Assembly: GCF_963662885.1 (NCBI RefSeq)
Contig: NZ_OY760064.1
Coordinates: 310,001-374,000, forward strand
Source of the DNA: an uncultured Pseudodesulfovibrio sp.
GTDB lineage: Bacteria; Desulfobacterota; Desulfovibrionia; Desulfovibrionales; Desulfovibrionaceae
Direction: 5' to 3'
DNA: 64,000 nucleotides
Under the pieces are notes generated by a model. It was given only the letters and a program-made list of their open reading frames with translations, did no database searches and was not told the origin of the DNA. The position numbers and the translations under genes are program-made. Shown piece after piece: positions 10,129-17,754 of this stretch (positions are counted from its first letter, which is position 1; each line of letters opens with the position of its first letter).

Positions 10129-10181
10129 GATGTTCCCACCAAATATATTGTAAGAGTTGAAGTCTAGAACCGTAACTTATA

Positions 10182-10199
10182 AAGCAAACGCCGGTCCTA
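10182..10199 (-). promoter_or_regulatory. Sigma-54 (-24/-12) promoter for the gabT-AOR-pot operon
   Basis: Read on the minus strand this is AGGACCGGCGTTTGCTTT. The invariant GG (10197-10196) and GC (10185-10184) are separated by exactly 10 bases, and TTTGC matches the -12 consensus fully. The -24 half (GGACC) is weaker than GGCAC. Transcription would begin near 10172, about 44 bases before the gabT start. The gene directly upstream encodes a GAFTGA-containing sigma-54 activator, which strongly supports the call. Confidence 0.68.
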
Positions 10200-10261
10200 C
10201 TTGAAATAAGTGTTATATTCAGATGTGTTACAAGATATTTTTAATGAGAGTCGAACGGCTC

Positions 10262-10288
10262 TTTGATTCATAATCAAATCAGCTGATT
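10262..10288. promoter_or_regulatory. Overlapping palindromes, likely activator binding site (UAS)
   Basis: Two dyads touch each other: TTTGATT at 10262-10268 pairs with AATCAAA at 10272-10278, and AATCAGCTGATT at 10277-10288 is a perfect 12-base palindrome. They lie about 90-115 bases upstream of the predicted start of transcription, a typical enhancer distance. The octamer TTGATTCA recurs at 10263-10270 and 10321-10328. These are the best candidates for binding by the activator encoded at 10516-12234. Confidence 0.5.
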
Positions 10289-10515
10289 CGAATAACATTT
10301 TGAAATAAATGATAAAAATCTTGATTCAAAATAGGATCAAAACCATTATTAACAATAATGGAATCGAGTTTTTGAGAATGCGGCGATATTGGGCTTGAAC
10401 TGCCGTTCGCGTTGCAAAAAAGTCAGACACCGTCTTCACCTCCGATTATAATGCGGTGAAAATGACAATACTGTTAAAAATGCCGTATCGCGAAACTTGA
10501 TGATTCACTAATGAA

Positions 10516-12234
10516 TCAAGCGTTGTTCAGTTTGTATCGTTGCATCTTGCGCACAACGGTGGGTTGGCTGATGCCGAGGAATCCGGCCATCTCTCGGGTG
10601 TTTGAGCAGGCCTCCATGGCCTGGCGGATCATGCGGCGTTCCAGTCTGGCCACTTCCTCGGGGAGGGTGCCGTTTTCCGTCACGGCGTCTTCAGTGTGGT
10701 CGAAAAGGTCCCGCAGGTAATCGTCGAGCAGGTCTTCCTCGCAGATGACCACCGCCTTCTTGATGATGCCGATAAGCTCGCGGACGTTGCCCGGAAAAGG
10801 GTAGGACTGGAGCAGTTTCATACCCACCGGCCCTATGCGTTTGCTGGTGCGGAATGCAGCGTTGAACTGTTTCAGGTAGTGGTTGATCAGTTCGAAAACG
10901 TCATCGGGCCGTTTCCTGAGCGGAGGGATGCGCACGGTAAAGGTGTTCAGCCGGTAGAGCAGATCGCGCCGGAAGGCCTGTTTGCGGACCTGGGCCTCCA
11001 GGTCGCGGTTGGTGGCGGCCACGATGATGCAGTCCATGCGTTTGGGCTTGCTCGCGCCCAGAGGGTAGTACATGTGGTCGTCCAGGCAGTTGAGCAGCTT
11101 GGCCTGCATGTCCAGGGGGATTTCACCCACTTCATCCAGAAAAAACGTTCCGCCCGAGGCCAGTTCGAACAGACCGGATTTGCCCTGTTCGGATGCGCCG
11201 GTGAAGGCTCCTTTCTCGTAGCCGAACAGCTCGGCCTCGAACAGGGTTTCGGGCAGGGTGGCGCAGTTGACCTGGATGAACGGCTTGCCTCGGCGCGGGC
11301 TGGTGTCGTGGATGAACTTGGCCAGCAACCCCTTGCCCGTGCCTGAGTCGCCCATGAGCAGGATTTCGGAGGTCTCGAACTGGGCCAGTTTCTGGGCTGT
11401 GGCCATGGCCTTGCGCATGGCCGGGCTCTCGGCCACCACATGGCTTTTCTTGAGCTCCATGAGAGACATGCCGGTCAGTTCGGCTTCGGCCTTTTCCTTG
11501 GCTTTGCGGGTCTGGGCCAAGGTGGTGCGCATTTCGTTGAGATCGGTGATGTCCCGTTCGTTCAGGACGACCAGACGGATATGGCCGTCATCATCGAAAG
11601 TCGGTGTGCCGGTGACGACCAGCTGACGCCCGGTTCTGGCGACCTCCTGCAGAACAGAGACGCGCCGTTTCTTGCGCAGCACCTCCAGGGTGGCGGATCG
11701 GTCGATGGTTCCGTTTTCCACCAGCGTGGCTACCGGCTTGCCGATGACTTCGTCGGCCGTGATGGAGTTGAGACTTTCCGAAGCGGTGTTGATGTTCAGG
11801 ACCACGCCCTGGCCGTCGGTCAGCCAGATGCCGTCGCTGGAGGCGTTGAAGACCGCCTCCATATGTTCCGCAAGGGTGCGGTAGGTCTCGGATTGCTCAA
11901 CCTGGTCCGGCCCCGGTTGTGGGTGGAGGGTGAGCAGGCTCCCCACGTTCTCTCCGTTCGTGACGATCGGACTGCGTGAGACCGCGTTCAGCGTACCGTC
12001 AGGCAGCTCCACGCTGGCCGTCTGTCCTGTCTCCATGTCGTGGTTGAAGAACGTATCGGGCAATATCTCTGTCACTGGCAGGCCGTGCATGCAGCCTGGG
12101 TCGAATCCAAAGGTCTGTTCCGCGCAAGGTGTGGCGTAAGCGATGAGACCTGCCGAGTCGGCGGCCAGGGCCGCGACGTCGAGGTGGTTCAGGATGGAAT
12201 AAAAAGGAATATCCACGGGATTGGATTCTGACAC
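10516..12234 (-). CDS. PAS-domain sigma-54-dependent transcriptional activator
   Basis: This 572-residue enhancer-binding protein has no receiver domain. Two N-terminal sensory parts are likely PAS folds (about 10-100 and 125-235; the second includes MEAVFNASSDGIWLTD and VVLNERDITDLNEM). A short coiled coil follows, then an AAA+ domain with Walker A GDSGTGKG, the sigma-54 contact motif GAFTGA and the NVRELIGIIKKAV element. The C-terminal helix-turn-helix (EMAGFLGISQPTVVRKMQRY) is of the TyrR type. It is upstream of, and on the same strand as, the polyamine operon, and is probably its specific activator. The signal may be a small metabolite bound by a PAS domain. The gene ends inside an inverted repeat. 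Confidence 0.88.
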   Translation of the reverse strand: MSESNPVDIPFYSILNHLDVAALAADSAGLIAYATPCAEQTFGFDPGCMHGLPVTEILPDTFFNHDMETGQTASVELPDGTLNAVSRSPIVTNGENVGSLLTLHPQPGPDQVEQSETYRTLAEHMEAVFNASSDGIWLTDGQGVVLNINTASESLNSITADEVIGKPVATLVENGTIDRSATLEVLRKKRRVSVLQEVARTGRQLVVTGTPTFDDDGHIRLVVLNERDITDLNEMRTTLAQTRKAKEKAEAELTGMSLMELKKSHVVAESPAMRKAMATAQKLAQFETSEILLMGDSGTGKGLLAKFIHDTSPRRGKPFIQVNCATLPETLFEAELFGYEKGAFTGASEQGKSGLFELASGGTFFLDEVGEIPLDMQAKLLNCLDDHMYYPLGASKPKRMDCIIVAATNRDLEAQVRKQAFRRDLLYRLNTFTVRIPPLRKRPDDVFELINHYLKQFNAAFRTSKRIGPVGMKLLQSYPFPGNVRELIGIIKKAVVICEEDLLDDYLRDLFDHTEDAVTENGTLPEEVARLERRMIRQAMEACSNTREMAGFLGISQPTVVRKMQRYKLNNA

Positions 12235-12468
12235 GCCGTTCTCCTGCCGGTTTGATGCAACAATGAATCGTTTTATTTTTAGCCCATTACACGAGGGAAG
12301 TCATTAAAAAGTGAAGTTTCTTGCATGCTGATATATTTGGTTTTCTTCAAATCGTTGTGCGTCCTCGGCAGCGTTTGATCAGCTCCTTCAGAAATGGTGC
12401 CCGGGGGGTTGATGATGGGAAAAAATGAGTAGCCGAGTATTTCAGTCAATAATGGACAGTGCCTAACG

Positions 12469-12482
12469 CCTCATATATGAGG
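12469..12482. promoter_or_regulatory. 14-base perfect palindrome before the binding-protein gene
   Basis: CCTCATATATGAGG is a perfect palindrome 32 bases before the chosen start of the binding-protein gene. A TGGACA hexamer at 12453-12458 and TATATG or TATGAG inside the palindrome could form a weak sigma-70 promoter, so a protein bound here would block or shape the -10 region. This is a candidate operator only. Confidence 0.35.
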
Positions 12483-12514
12483 AACGTAAATATTGCATAA
12501 AGGTGGGAGACTCT

Positions 12515-13249
12515 GTGCGGAAGACAATCGTCCTGACTATATTCTGTACGCTATTTTCGGCAGTGGCATCGTTCGGTGGTGAGTTCAATATGCAGGCTAT
12601 CGTTTATCCTCCGTTGGTCTATGCGGACCAGGGCAAGCTATGGGGCGTGGCTCCTGAAATGGTCCTGGAAATCCAGAAGATTGTTGGTGACGATAGCCCA
12701 CTCAAGGATACGCCCTGGCTTCGAGGGTACGAGCAGACGCAGAAGCAGACCAACCAGGGTCTCTTCGCCATCGTTCGTATCCCGGAACGGGAAAAACTTT
12801 TCAAATGGGTTGGTCCGATTTTCGGCGAGGGTGACTACTTCTTCAAGCACCGGGGCGTCCCTCTGCAGATCAAGAGTCTGGACGAGGCCCGTAAAGTGGG
12901 GCGCATCGCCGTGCGCAAGGACGGCTATACCCATCAGGCCCTGGCCGCAAAAGGCTTCACCAACCTGGACGTGGGCCCGACCTACCAATCCAGCTACATG
13001 AAGCTGGTCGAGGACCGCGTGGACCTCGTGCTCATGGGCGAACGCACCTATTACTATATGGTTAAGAAGGCCGGTCTCGATCCTGCGGAATTTGAGCGTA
13101 CGGATTGCAAGTTCGGCAACTCCGCAGCCTGGCTCGCCTTTTCCCTGGATGTCCCGGACGAGACCATTCAAAAATGGCAGAATGCCCTGGACACCCTCAA
13201 GAAAAACGGCCGGTACCAAGAGATCATGAAACGCAATTTCTCGTACTGA
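12515..13249 (+). CDS. Periplasmic solute-binding protein, family 3 (amino-acid type)
   Basis: This is a 244-residue secreted protein. The signal peptide is MRKTIVLTIFCTLFSAVASFGG. The mature part follows the SBP_bac_3 pattern: KLWGVAPEMVLEIQKIVG, RVDLVLMGERTYYYMVKKAG near the middle and NALDTLKKNGRYQEIMKRNF at the end. I chose the GTG at 12515 because GGGAG lies 5 bases upstream and the basic n-region follows at once; the in-frame GTG at 12503 would itself overlap that ribosome site. No permease or ATPase gene adjoins it, so it may serve a distant transporter or act as a ligand-sensing protein. Its ligand is unknown. It is divergent from the polyamine activator gene. Confidence 0.75.
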   Translation: MRKTIVLTIFCTLFSAVASFGGEFNMQAIVYPPLVYADQGKLWGVAPEMVLEIQKIVGDDSPLKDTPWLRGYEQTQKQTNQGLFAIVRIPEREKLFKWVGPIFGEGDYFFKHRGVPLQIKSLDEARKVGRIAVRKDGYTHQALAAKGFTNLDVGPTYQSSYMKLVEDRVDLVLMGERTYYYMVKKAGLDPAEFERTDCKFGNSAAWLAFSLDVPDETIQKWQNALDTLKKNGRYQEIMKRNFSY

Positions 13250-13269
13250 CCGAAGGAATCTCGGAAATG

Positions 13270-13305
13270 AAAAAGCCCCGCCGTATGAATACGGCGGGGC
13301 TTTTT
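13270..13305. terminator. Bidirectional rho-independent terminator
   Basis: Arms GCCCCGCCGTA (13275-13285) and TACGGCGGGGC (13290-13300) surround a TGAA loop, with A-run before and T-run after. It can end the binding-protein gene on the plus strand and the tRNA-Ala transcript on the minus strand. Confidence 0.88.
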
Positions 13306-13312
13306 ATGTTCT

Positions 13313-13388
13313 TGGTGGAGACGAAGAGATTTGAACTCTCGACCCCTGCCTTGCGAAGGCAGTGCTCTCCCAGCTGAGCTACGTCCCC
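13313..13388 (-). tRNA. tRNA-Ala, anticodon CGC
   Basis: The 76-base gene folds as a cloverleaf. The acceptor stem is GGGGACG with CGTCTCC and contains the G3-U70 pair that identifies alanine tRNAs. The D-arm has GCTCAGCTGGGAGAGC, the anticodon stem-loop is CTGCC-TTCGCAA-GGCAG (anticodon CGC, codon GCG), the T-loop is TTCAAAT, and CCA is encoded at the 3' end (13315-13313). It lies 37 bases after the glycosyltransferase gene on the same strand and ends before a terminator hairpin. Confidence 0.95.
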
Positions 13389-13425
13389 GTTGGTGGAGCG
13401 TTGTTACCGCTTTTCGGGATGAAGC

Positions 13426-14967
13426 TCAAGCCTTTTGAGCGGATAAAAAGCTCATTGCCTTGAAAATGGTCTCTACCCGGTTCGCGTACGTGTGGTCCCT
13501 GAGGATACATTCGCGCCAGGCTTGGCGCAGGGCCTTTTTCTCCGGTGTTTCTTCGCGGTGCCGGATGACCAGGTCATGGATGTCCTCCGGCCGGGAGTAT
13601 GTGACGGATTCGACCAATTCGTCGGGGAATATGTTGAGGCCGGAATGGGTGTCGGTGAGCAGGAAGCCACCCGCGCACCAGACGTCGAAATTGCGCTGGT
13701 TCAATCCCGCCGGGAGCTGCATGCCGGTGACGTTGAGGACCAGACCCGCCGCGCGATACAGGGCGGGCAGGTGTGCGTAGTAGTCCACCACCGGACGGAG
13801 GTTCGCGTCAGGATTTTCAAGGTCATGCCAGCCTTCGTCGCCGAAGATGGTGATCCGACCCGCAGCGTTCAGGCAGCGGTGTTTCCAGAGGTTCGAGGCG
13901 AATTCCGCCCCGGCGGCCACGGACCGGCTCCTGTTGCCGGGCCAGAGCGGTCCGATGGCGAGGCGGTCCCGCCACCAGTGATAGTCGAAGCGGGTCGTGC
14001 CGGTAGCTTCCTCAACCAACACGGCCGCGTCTTCGGGTACGGCCTCACCCGCGAAAAATTTCTCCTGGTCCGGAAACCTGGAGCGGCCCACAAAGACAAG
14101 TTTGCCTTGGATGTCCCGGGCATGGTCCGGGAGGTTCCCACCGTCCTGGAACAGGCTTGGCGAGGCGGCCAGAGGCAGGTGGGTCACTCGCCGTGCGCCG
14201 TTTTCGATGAGCGGACCGATGAAGCTGTGGTCGGTGACGAACAGGTTGAGTTCGCGCCACGCCTCGGTCTTGACCCCGGTGAGCAGGTTGAACGGGTTGT
14301 CCACCATCCAGACTGCCACTTTAACACCGGCTTCGCGCAAAATGGCCTGCCCCAGGCCGAAGTGGTCAAGTCCCCGAAAATTGATCGAGAAAAAGAGGTC
14401 AGGGACGCCTTCCTGAAGAAAGTCGGGCAGTACCTTCCCCGGATGCTTACCTAGGGCTTCATGGTCAATGCGGACCACGCGCCAGCCTGCGTCGGCAAAG
14501 GCCCGGGCCAGTTCTTCGACCAGCAGGGCGTCGTCGCCAACGGGCAGCCACACGGTGCGCGAGAGTTTCGGTCGTGCGCGGTCCTCCAGCGCGAGTCTCG
14601 CGGTCAGCGGACCGTAAAAGGAAGGGAACGCCTTTTGCGCGGGCAGGTACCGGACCACGTGGGCGCGGGCAGAGGAGGCCACGGTGAAGTCCTCGACCTT
14701 CATTGGCTGGAAATTGGCGGGCACGCGATCAAGCCAGCCGGCCACCTGGCCGACAAAGTCCGGGCATTCCAGGTAGAAAAATGTTTCGTCATCCGGGAGA
14801 TCAAACCATTCCGGTATCTTATCCGGTTCAGGCCCGAGGCCGAGGAAGATCACCGGGGCCTCGTCAAGCAGGCGGTTGACGCGCCATTCAAAGTGGCTCT
14901 TGTCGGCAGGCATGGATTTGGTCAGCCCGAGTTCGTCGCGGATGGAGATATGTCGGGGTCTGGGCAC
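13426..14967 (-). CDS. CgeB-like glycosyltransferase family protein
   Basis: This is a cytosolic protein of about 513 residues. The N-terminal third is poorly conserved. The middle (VWLPVGDDALLVEELARAF, VAVWMVDNPFNLL, LFVTDHSFIGPLI) and the C-terminal end with ITIFGDEGWHD, LNVTGMQLPAGLNQRNFDVW and GGFLLTD match CgeB/maturation-type glycosyltransferases with a GT-B-like C-terminal lobe. Related Desulfovibrio proteins often modify flagellin or surface polymers; the acceptor here is unknown. The start is uncertain: GTG at 14967 is used because conserved-looking sequence begins there with AAGTGA upstream, while an ATG at 14913 has no ribosome site. The frame stays open to 15345 only through rlmE antisense sequence. 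Confidence 0.7.
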   Translation of the reverse strand: MPRPRHISIRDELGLTKSMPADKSHFEWRVNRLLDEAPVIFLGLGPEPDKIPEWFDLPDDETFFYLECPDFVGQVAGWLDRVPANFQPMKVEDFTVASSARAHVVRYLPAQKAFPSFYGPLTARLALEDRARPKLSRTVWLPVGDDALLVEELARAFADAGWRVVRIDHEALGKHPGKVLPDFLQEGVPDLFFSINFRGLDHFGLGQAILREAGVKVAVWMVDNPFNLLTGVKTEAWRELNLFVTDHSFIGPLIENGARRVTHLPLAASPSLFQDGGNLPDHARDIQGKLVFVGRSRFPDQEKFFAGEAVPEDAAVLVEEATGTTRFDYHWWRDRLAIGPLWPGNRSRSVAAGAEFASNLWKHRCLNAAGRITIFGDEGWHDLENPDANLRPVVDYYAHLPALYRAAGLVLNVTGMQLPAGLNQRNFDVWCAGGFLLTDTHSGLNIFPDELVESVTYSRPEDIHDLVIRHREETPEKKALRQAWRECILRDHTYANRVETIFKAMSFLSAQKA

Positions 14968-15036
14968 GTTGTTCACTTGGCTTTTTCGGCGGATTCGGCT
15001 ACTAACCGCTCCACGCCGCATTGACGGAGCGATACC

Positions 15037-15636
15037 ATGAAACAATACCAGGACAAATACTTCAAAAAGGCCAAAAAGGAAAACTACGCCGCCCGCTCGG
15101 TCTACAAACTCAAGGAGATGGACCAGAAGTTCCACATCTTCAAGAGCGGCCAGACCGTGCTCGACCTCGGCGCGGCCCCCGGTTCCTGGACGCAGTTCGC
15201 CGGAGAGCGGGTGGGTCCGCAAGGGCGGGTGCTGGGCGTGGATCTGCAGACCACCAAGCACACCTTTGCCGAGAACATCACCTTTTTGCAGGCGGACGTG
15301 TTTTCGGACTCGCCCGAACTGCTGGAGGCCATCGAACCGCTGCAACCGTTCGACGTCATTATCAGCGACATGGCCCCCAAGACAACCGGAATCAAGTTCG
15401 CCGACCAGGCCAATTCCCTGGAGCTATGCGAGCGGGCTTTCGAGGTGGCGCTCAAATACCTTAAGAAAGGCGGCAACTTTGCCGTGAAGATATTCGAGGG
15501 CGGCGAGATCAATGACTACCGGAACGCGATCCGTCCGTATTTCGGCAAGATAAAGAATTTCAAACCGTACAGTTCCCGTTCCGAGAGCAAGGAGATATTC
15601 ATCGTTGCGCTTGGCTTTAAGGGAGTTGACGGGTAG
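15037..15636 (+). CDS. rlmE: 23S rRNA (uridine-2'-O-)-methyltransferase RlmE (FtsJ)
   Basis: This 199-residue SAM-dependent methyltransferase modifies U2552 of 23S rRNA in the A-loop at a late step of 50S assembly. The SAM motif is VLDLGAAPGSWTQ at 42-54. The catalytic tetrad is complete: K24, D111 (in SDMAPKTTG), K151 (AVKIFEGG) and E183 (SRSES). Its length matches the family (about 209 in E. coli). The start at 15037 begins MKQYQDKYFKKAKKENYAARSV, correct for RlmE. It is divergent from the glycosyltransferase and 53 bases upstream of yebC. Confidence 0.93.
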   Translation: MKQYQDKYFKKAKKENYAARSVYKLKEMDQKFHIFKSGQTVLDLGAAPGSWTQFAGERVGPQGRVLGVDLQTTKHTFAENITFLQADVFSDSPELLEAIEPLQPFDVIISDMAPKTTGIKFADQANSLELCERAFEVALKYLKKGGNFAVKIFEGGEINDYRNAIRPYFGKIKNFKPYSSRSESKEIFIVALGFKGVDG

Positions 15637-15689
15637 AACATTGGACCGACCAGCAATTAAGACCGATAGCGATATATTCAGGAGGAAAT

Positions 15690-16436
15690 ATGGCCGGACA
15701 TAGTAAATGGGCGAATATTCAGCACCGTAAGGGGCGTCAGGACGCCAAAAAGGCGAAATTTTTCACCAAGGCCGCCAAGGACATCATCCTGGCAGCCAAG
15801 GCGGGCGGCGGCAACCCCGACGACAACTCGACGCTGCGCCTGGCCATTCAGAAGGCCAAGGCCGTGAACCTGCCCAAGGACAAGATCGACAACGCCATCA
15901 AGAAGGGCACCGGCGAACTGGCCGGCGGCGATCTGGCAGAGGTCATGTACGAGGGTTACGGCCCCGGCGGCGTGGCCCTGCTCGTTGAGGTTGCGACCGA
16001 CAACAAGAACCGCACCGTTGCCGAAATTCGCCACGCTTTCACCAAGCACGGCGGCAACATGGCTGAGAACGGAGCGGTCTCCTACATGTTCAACCGCAAG
16101 GGCGTCATCGTCTTCAACGGCGAAAAGTACACCGAGGACGAACTCATGGAAGCGGGCCTGGAGGCCGGTGCCGACGACATCGTCGAGGACGGTGAGACCT
16201 TCATCGTCTACACCGAGCCCGCCGACTTCATGGCCGTGCAGCAGGCCTTTGTCGACGCTGGCATGGAGTTCGAGTCCGCCGAGTTCAACCAGGTCCCCGA
16301 GAATCTGGTGCCGGTTGACGCCACCCTGGGCAAGAAGGTCATGAACCTCTTCGACGCCCTGGAAGACAACGACGACACCCAGAACGTCTACATGAACGCC
16401 GACCTGCCGGACGATCTGTTCGACGAGGAAGACTAG
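15690..16436 (+). CDS. yebC: YebC/PmpR-family protein
   Basis: This 248-residue protein of the TACO1/YebC family starts MAGHSKWANIQHRKGRQDAK, the near-invariant family signature. Three domains follow, with GGNPDDNSTLRLAIQKAK and YEGYGPGGVALLVEVATDN as landmarks. Family members have been described as DNA-binding regulators (PmpR, and YebC upstream of ruvC in E. coli) and, more recently, as factors that relieve ribosome stalling. An AGGAGG lies 8 bases before the start. Its position directly before ruvC, with a 5-base gap, is the common bacterial arrangement. Confidence 0.93.
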   Translation: MAGHSKWANIQHRKGRQDAKKAKFFTKAAKDIILAAKAGGGNPDDNSTLRLAIQKAKAVNLPKDKIDNAIKKGTGELAGGDLAEVMYEGYGPGGVALLVEVATDNKNRTVAEIRHAFTKHGGNMAENGAVSYMFNRKGVIVFNGEKYTEDELMEAGLEAGADDIVEDGETFIVYTEPADFMAVQQAFVDAGMEFESAEFNQVPENLVPVDATLGKKVMNLFDALEDNDDTQNVYMNADLPDDLFDEED

Positions 16437-16441
16437 TCTTC

Positions 16442-16945
16442 ATGGCGGGAGGGCTGATCGTCCTGGGGCTCGACCCCGGAACGCGAGTCACCGGCTACGG
16501 CGTGGTCCGAGAAATTTCGGGCAAGGCCGAACTGGTGGCTACCGGTACCATCCGCACCCCGGTCAAGAAGGACATGGCCACCCGCATGGGGGTCATCTTC
16601 GACCAGCTTCAGGAGCTTATCCGGCTCCACGATCCGGCGGAAGCCGCCATCGAAAACGTATTCGTTTCAAAAAACCCCTCGTCCGCCCTCAAACTCGGGC
16701 AGGCGAGGGGTGCCTGTATGGCCGCCTGCGCCACCAACGGCATCCCCATGGGCGAGTACGAACCCACCAAGGTCAAGAAGAACCTGGTCGGCGTGGGCAA
16801 CGCGCCCAAATCCCAAGTGGCCTACATGGTCGCCCATTGCCTTGGCATCAAGAAGCCGGACTGGCCCGAGGACGCCTCGGATGCCCTGGCCATCGCCATT
16901 TGCCATCTGAACGAGCGGCGCATGCGCCGTCTGACCTGTTCCTGA
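16442..16945 (+). CDS. ruvC: Holliday junction resolvase RuvC
   Basis: This 167-residue endonuclease cuts Holliday junctions within the RuvABC complex. The acidic active site is complete: D11 (GLDPGTRVTGYG), E71 (AIENVF), D144 and D147 (PEDASDALAIAICH). Its length is normal. The gene begins 5 bases after yebC and ends at a strong terminator. ruvAB follow about 800 bases later, separated by one gene on the opposite strand, so ruvC is transcribed apart from ruvAB. Confidence 0.95.
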   Translation: MAGGLIVLGLDPGTRVTGYGVVREISGKAELVATGTIRTPVKKDMATRMGVIFDQLQELIRLHDPAEAAIENVFVSKNPSSALKLGQARGACMAACATNGIPMGEYEPTKVKKNLVGVGNAPKSQVAYMVAHCLGIKKPDWPEDASDALAIAICHLNERRMRRLTCS

Positions 16946-16961
16946 TTTTTCGCATAGGCGC

Positions 16962-17000
16962 AAAAAAAGGCCCGTCCGGTATTGCCGGGCGGGCCTTTTT
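16962..17000. terminator. Bidirectional terminator between ruvC and the secreted-protein gene
   Basis: Arms GGCCCGTCCGG (16969-16979) and CCGGGCGGGCC (16985-16995) pair with one G-U, flanked by seven A before and five T after. It serves ruvC (plus) and the gene at 17018-17596 (minus). Confidence 0.88.
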
Positions 17001-17017
17001 GCTGGTCGGAATTTCAA

Positions 17018-17596
17018 CTACTTCTTCTTGGGCTTCTTGTTCTTGCCCTTTCCCTTGCTCTTGGACATGTCGTCCATTTGCTGACCCATCTCCTCGCTCA
17101 TTTCCTCATTCATCTCCTGGGTCATCTCGCTGCTCATCTCTTCGTTCATCATCTTTTTGTTCTTTCCCTTAGCCTTGTCCTTACCCTTGCCGATGCCATG
17201 TCCGCCGCACTCCTTGGCTATACGGCCCCAGCCCATGCCGGAATCGCGCATGGCCCGGATCTGGTCACTGGTCTTGCCGCACTGCAGGGCGAGTTTGTCC
17301 ACCTTGACGTTGTCCAGATTGGACTGGGCCTTGCTGTAACGGTCGCGGGCCTGGTCGTATTCCATCTGCGCCTCGGCCACGTCTTTTTCAGGGGCGTTTT
17401 TCCTGTTGCGAACGGCGTCGAGAATCTCCTTGGCCTTGGCAACTTCCTTGGATGACGCGGCGGCCTCTTCGACAACAGCCTGGCCCACAAGGGAGACGAG
17501 TTCGTCCTGTGTCAGGTCTTCGCCCTGAGCCAGGGCCGGTGAAGCGGCGAAAAGGAGCAGGGCGCCTGCCAGCAGGTAATATGCGAGTGTTTTCAT
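17018..17596 (-). CDS. Secreted hypothetical protein with Met/Glu-rich and Lys-rich tail
   Basis: I do not recognise this 192-residue protein. It has a clear Sec signal peptide (MKTLAYYLLAGALLLFAASPALA), then an Ala/Glu/Lys helical region with coiled-coil character. A short GMGWGRIAKECG segment, like small bacterial regions that follow DRIRxMRxxGMGWG, has one of two cysteines. The last 65 residues are low complexity: alternating Lys/Gly blocks around a stretch with repeated EEM/QEM/DDM, ending SKGKGKNKKPKKK. The start is chosen for AGGGAG upstream and the signal peptide. The Met-rich acidic repeats could bind copper or silver ions, or the Lys tail could bind an anionic surface; neither is shown. 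The gene is flanked by ruvC and ruvA but on the other strand. Confidence 0.7.
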   Translation of the reverse strand: MKTLAYYLLAGALLLFAASPALAQGEDLTQDELVSLVGQAVVEEAAASSKEVAKAKEILDAVRNRKNAPEKDVAEAQMEYDQARDRYSKAQSNLDNVKVDKLALQCGKTSDQIRAMRDSGMGWGRIAKECGGHGIGKGKDKAKGKNKKMMNEEMSSEMTQEMNEEMSEEMGQQMDDMSKSKGKGKNKKPKKK

Positions 17597-17754
17597 GGGG
17601 TCTCCCTTGTTGCAGGTTGGCTCCATCCACAATTCGCGGACGGAACACGGAAAAATTCAGCTTCGAATATAAAATTGCCGGACGGTTTGGTCAAGGTGGA
17701 TACCCTTTGAATTACGTTCACTCTTCGGATAAAGTCACAGGACGGAGGGATTTT

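Larger units (their letters stand above)
10129..10515. other. 387-base AT-rich control region before gabT
   Basis: No gene is seen here. The stretch is clearly more AT-rich than its surroundings, contains the sigma-54 promoter and the palindromes listed separately, and has a further perfect inverted repeat at its far edge (10501-10507 with 10512-10518). AT-rich DNA between an enhancer and a sigma-54 promoter is often bendable or bound by IHF; no IHF site was confirmed. Confidence 0.6.
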
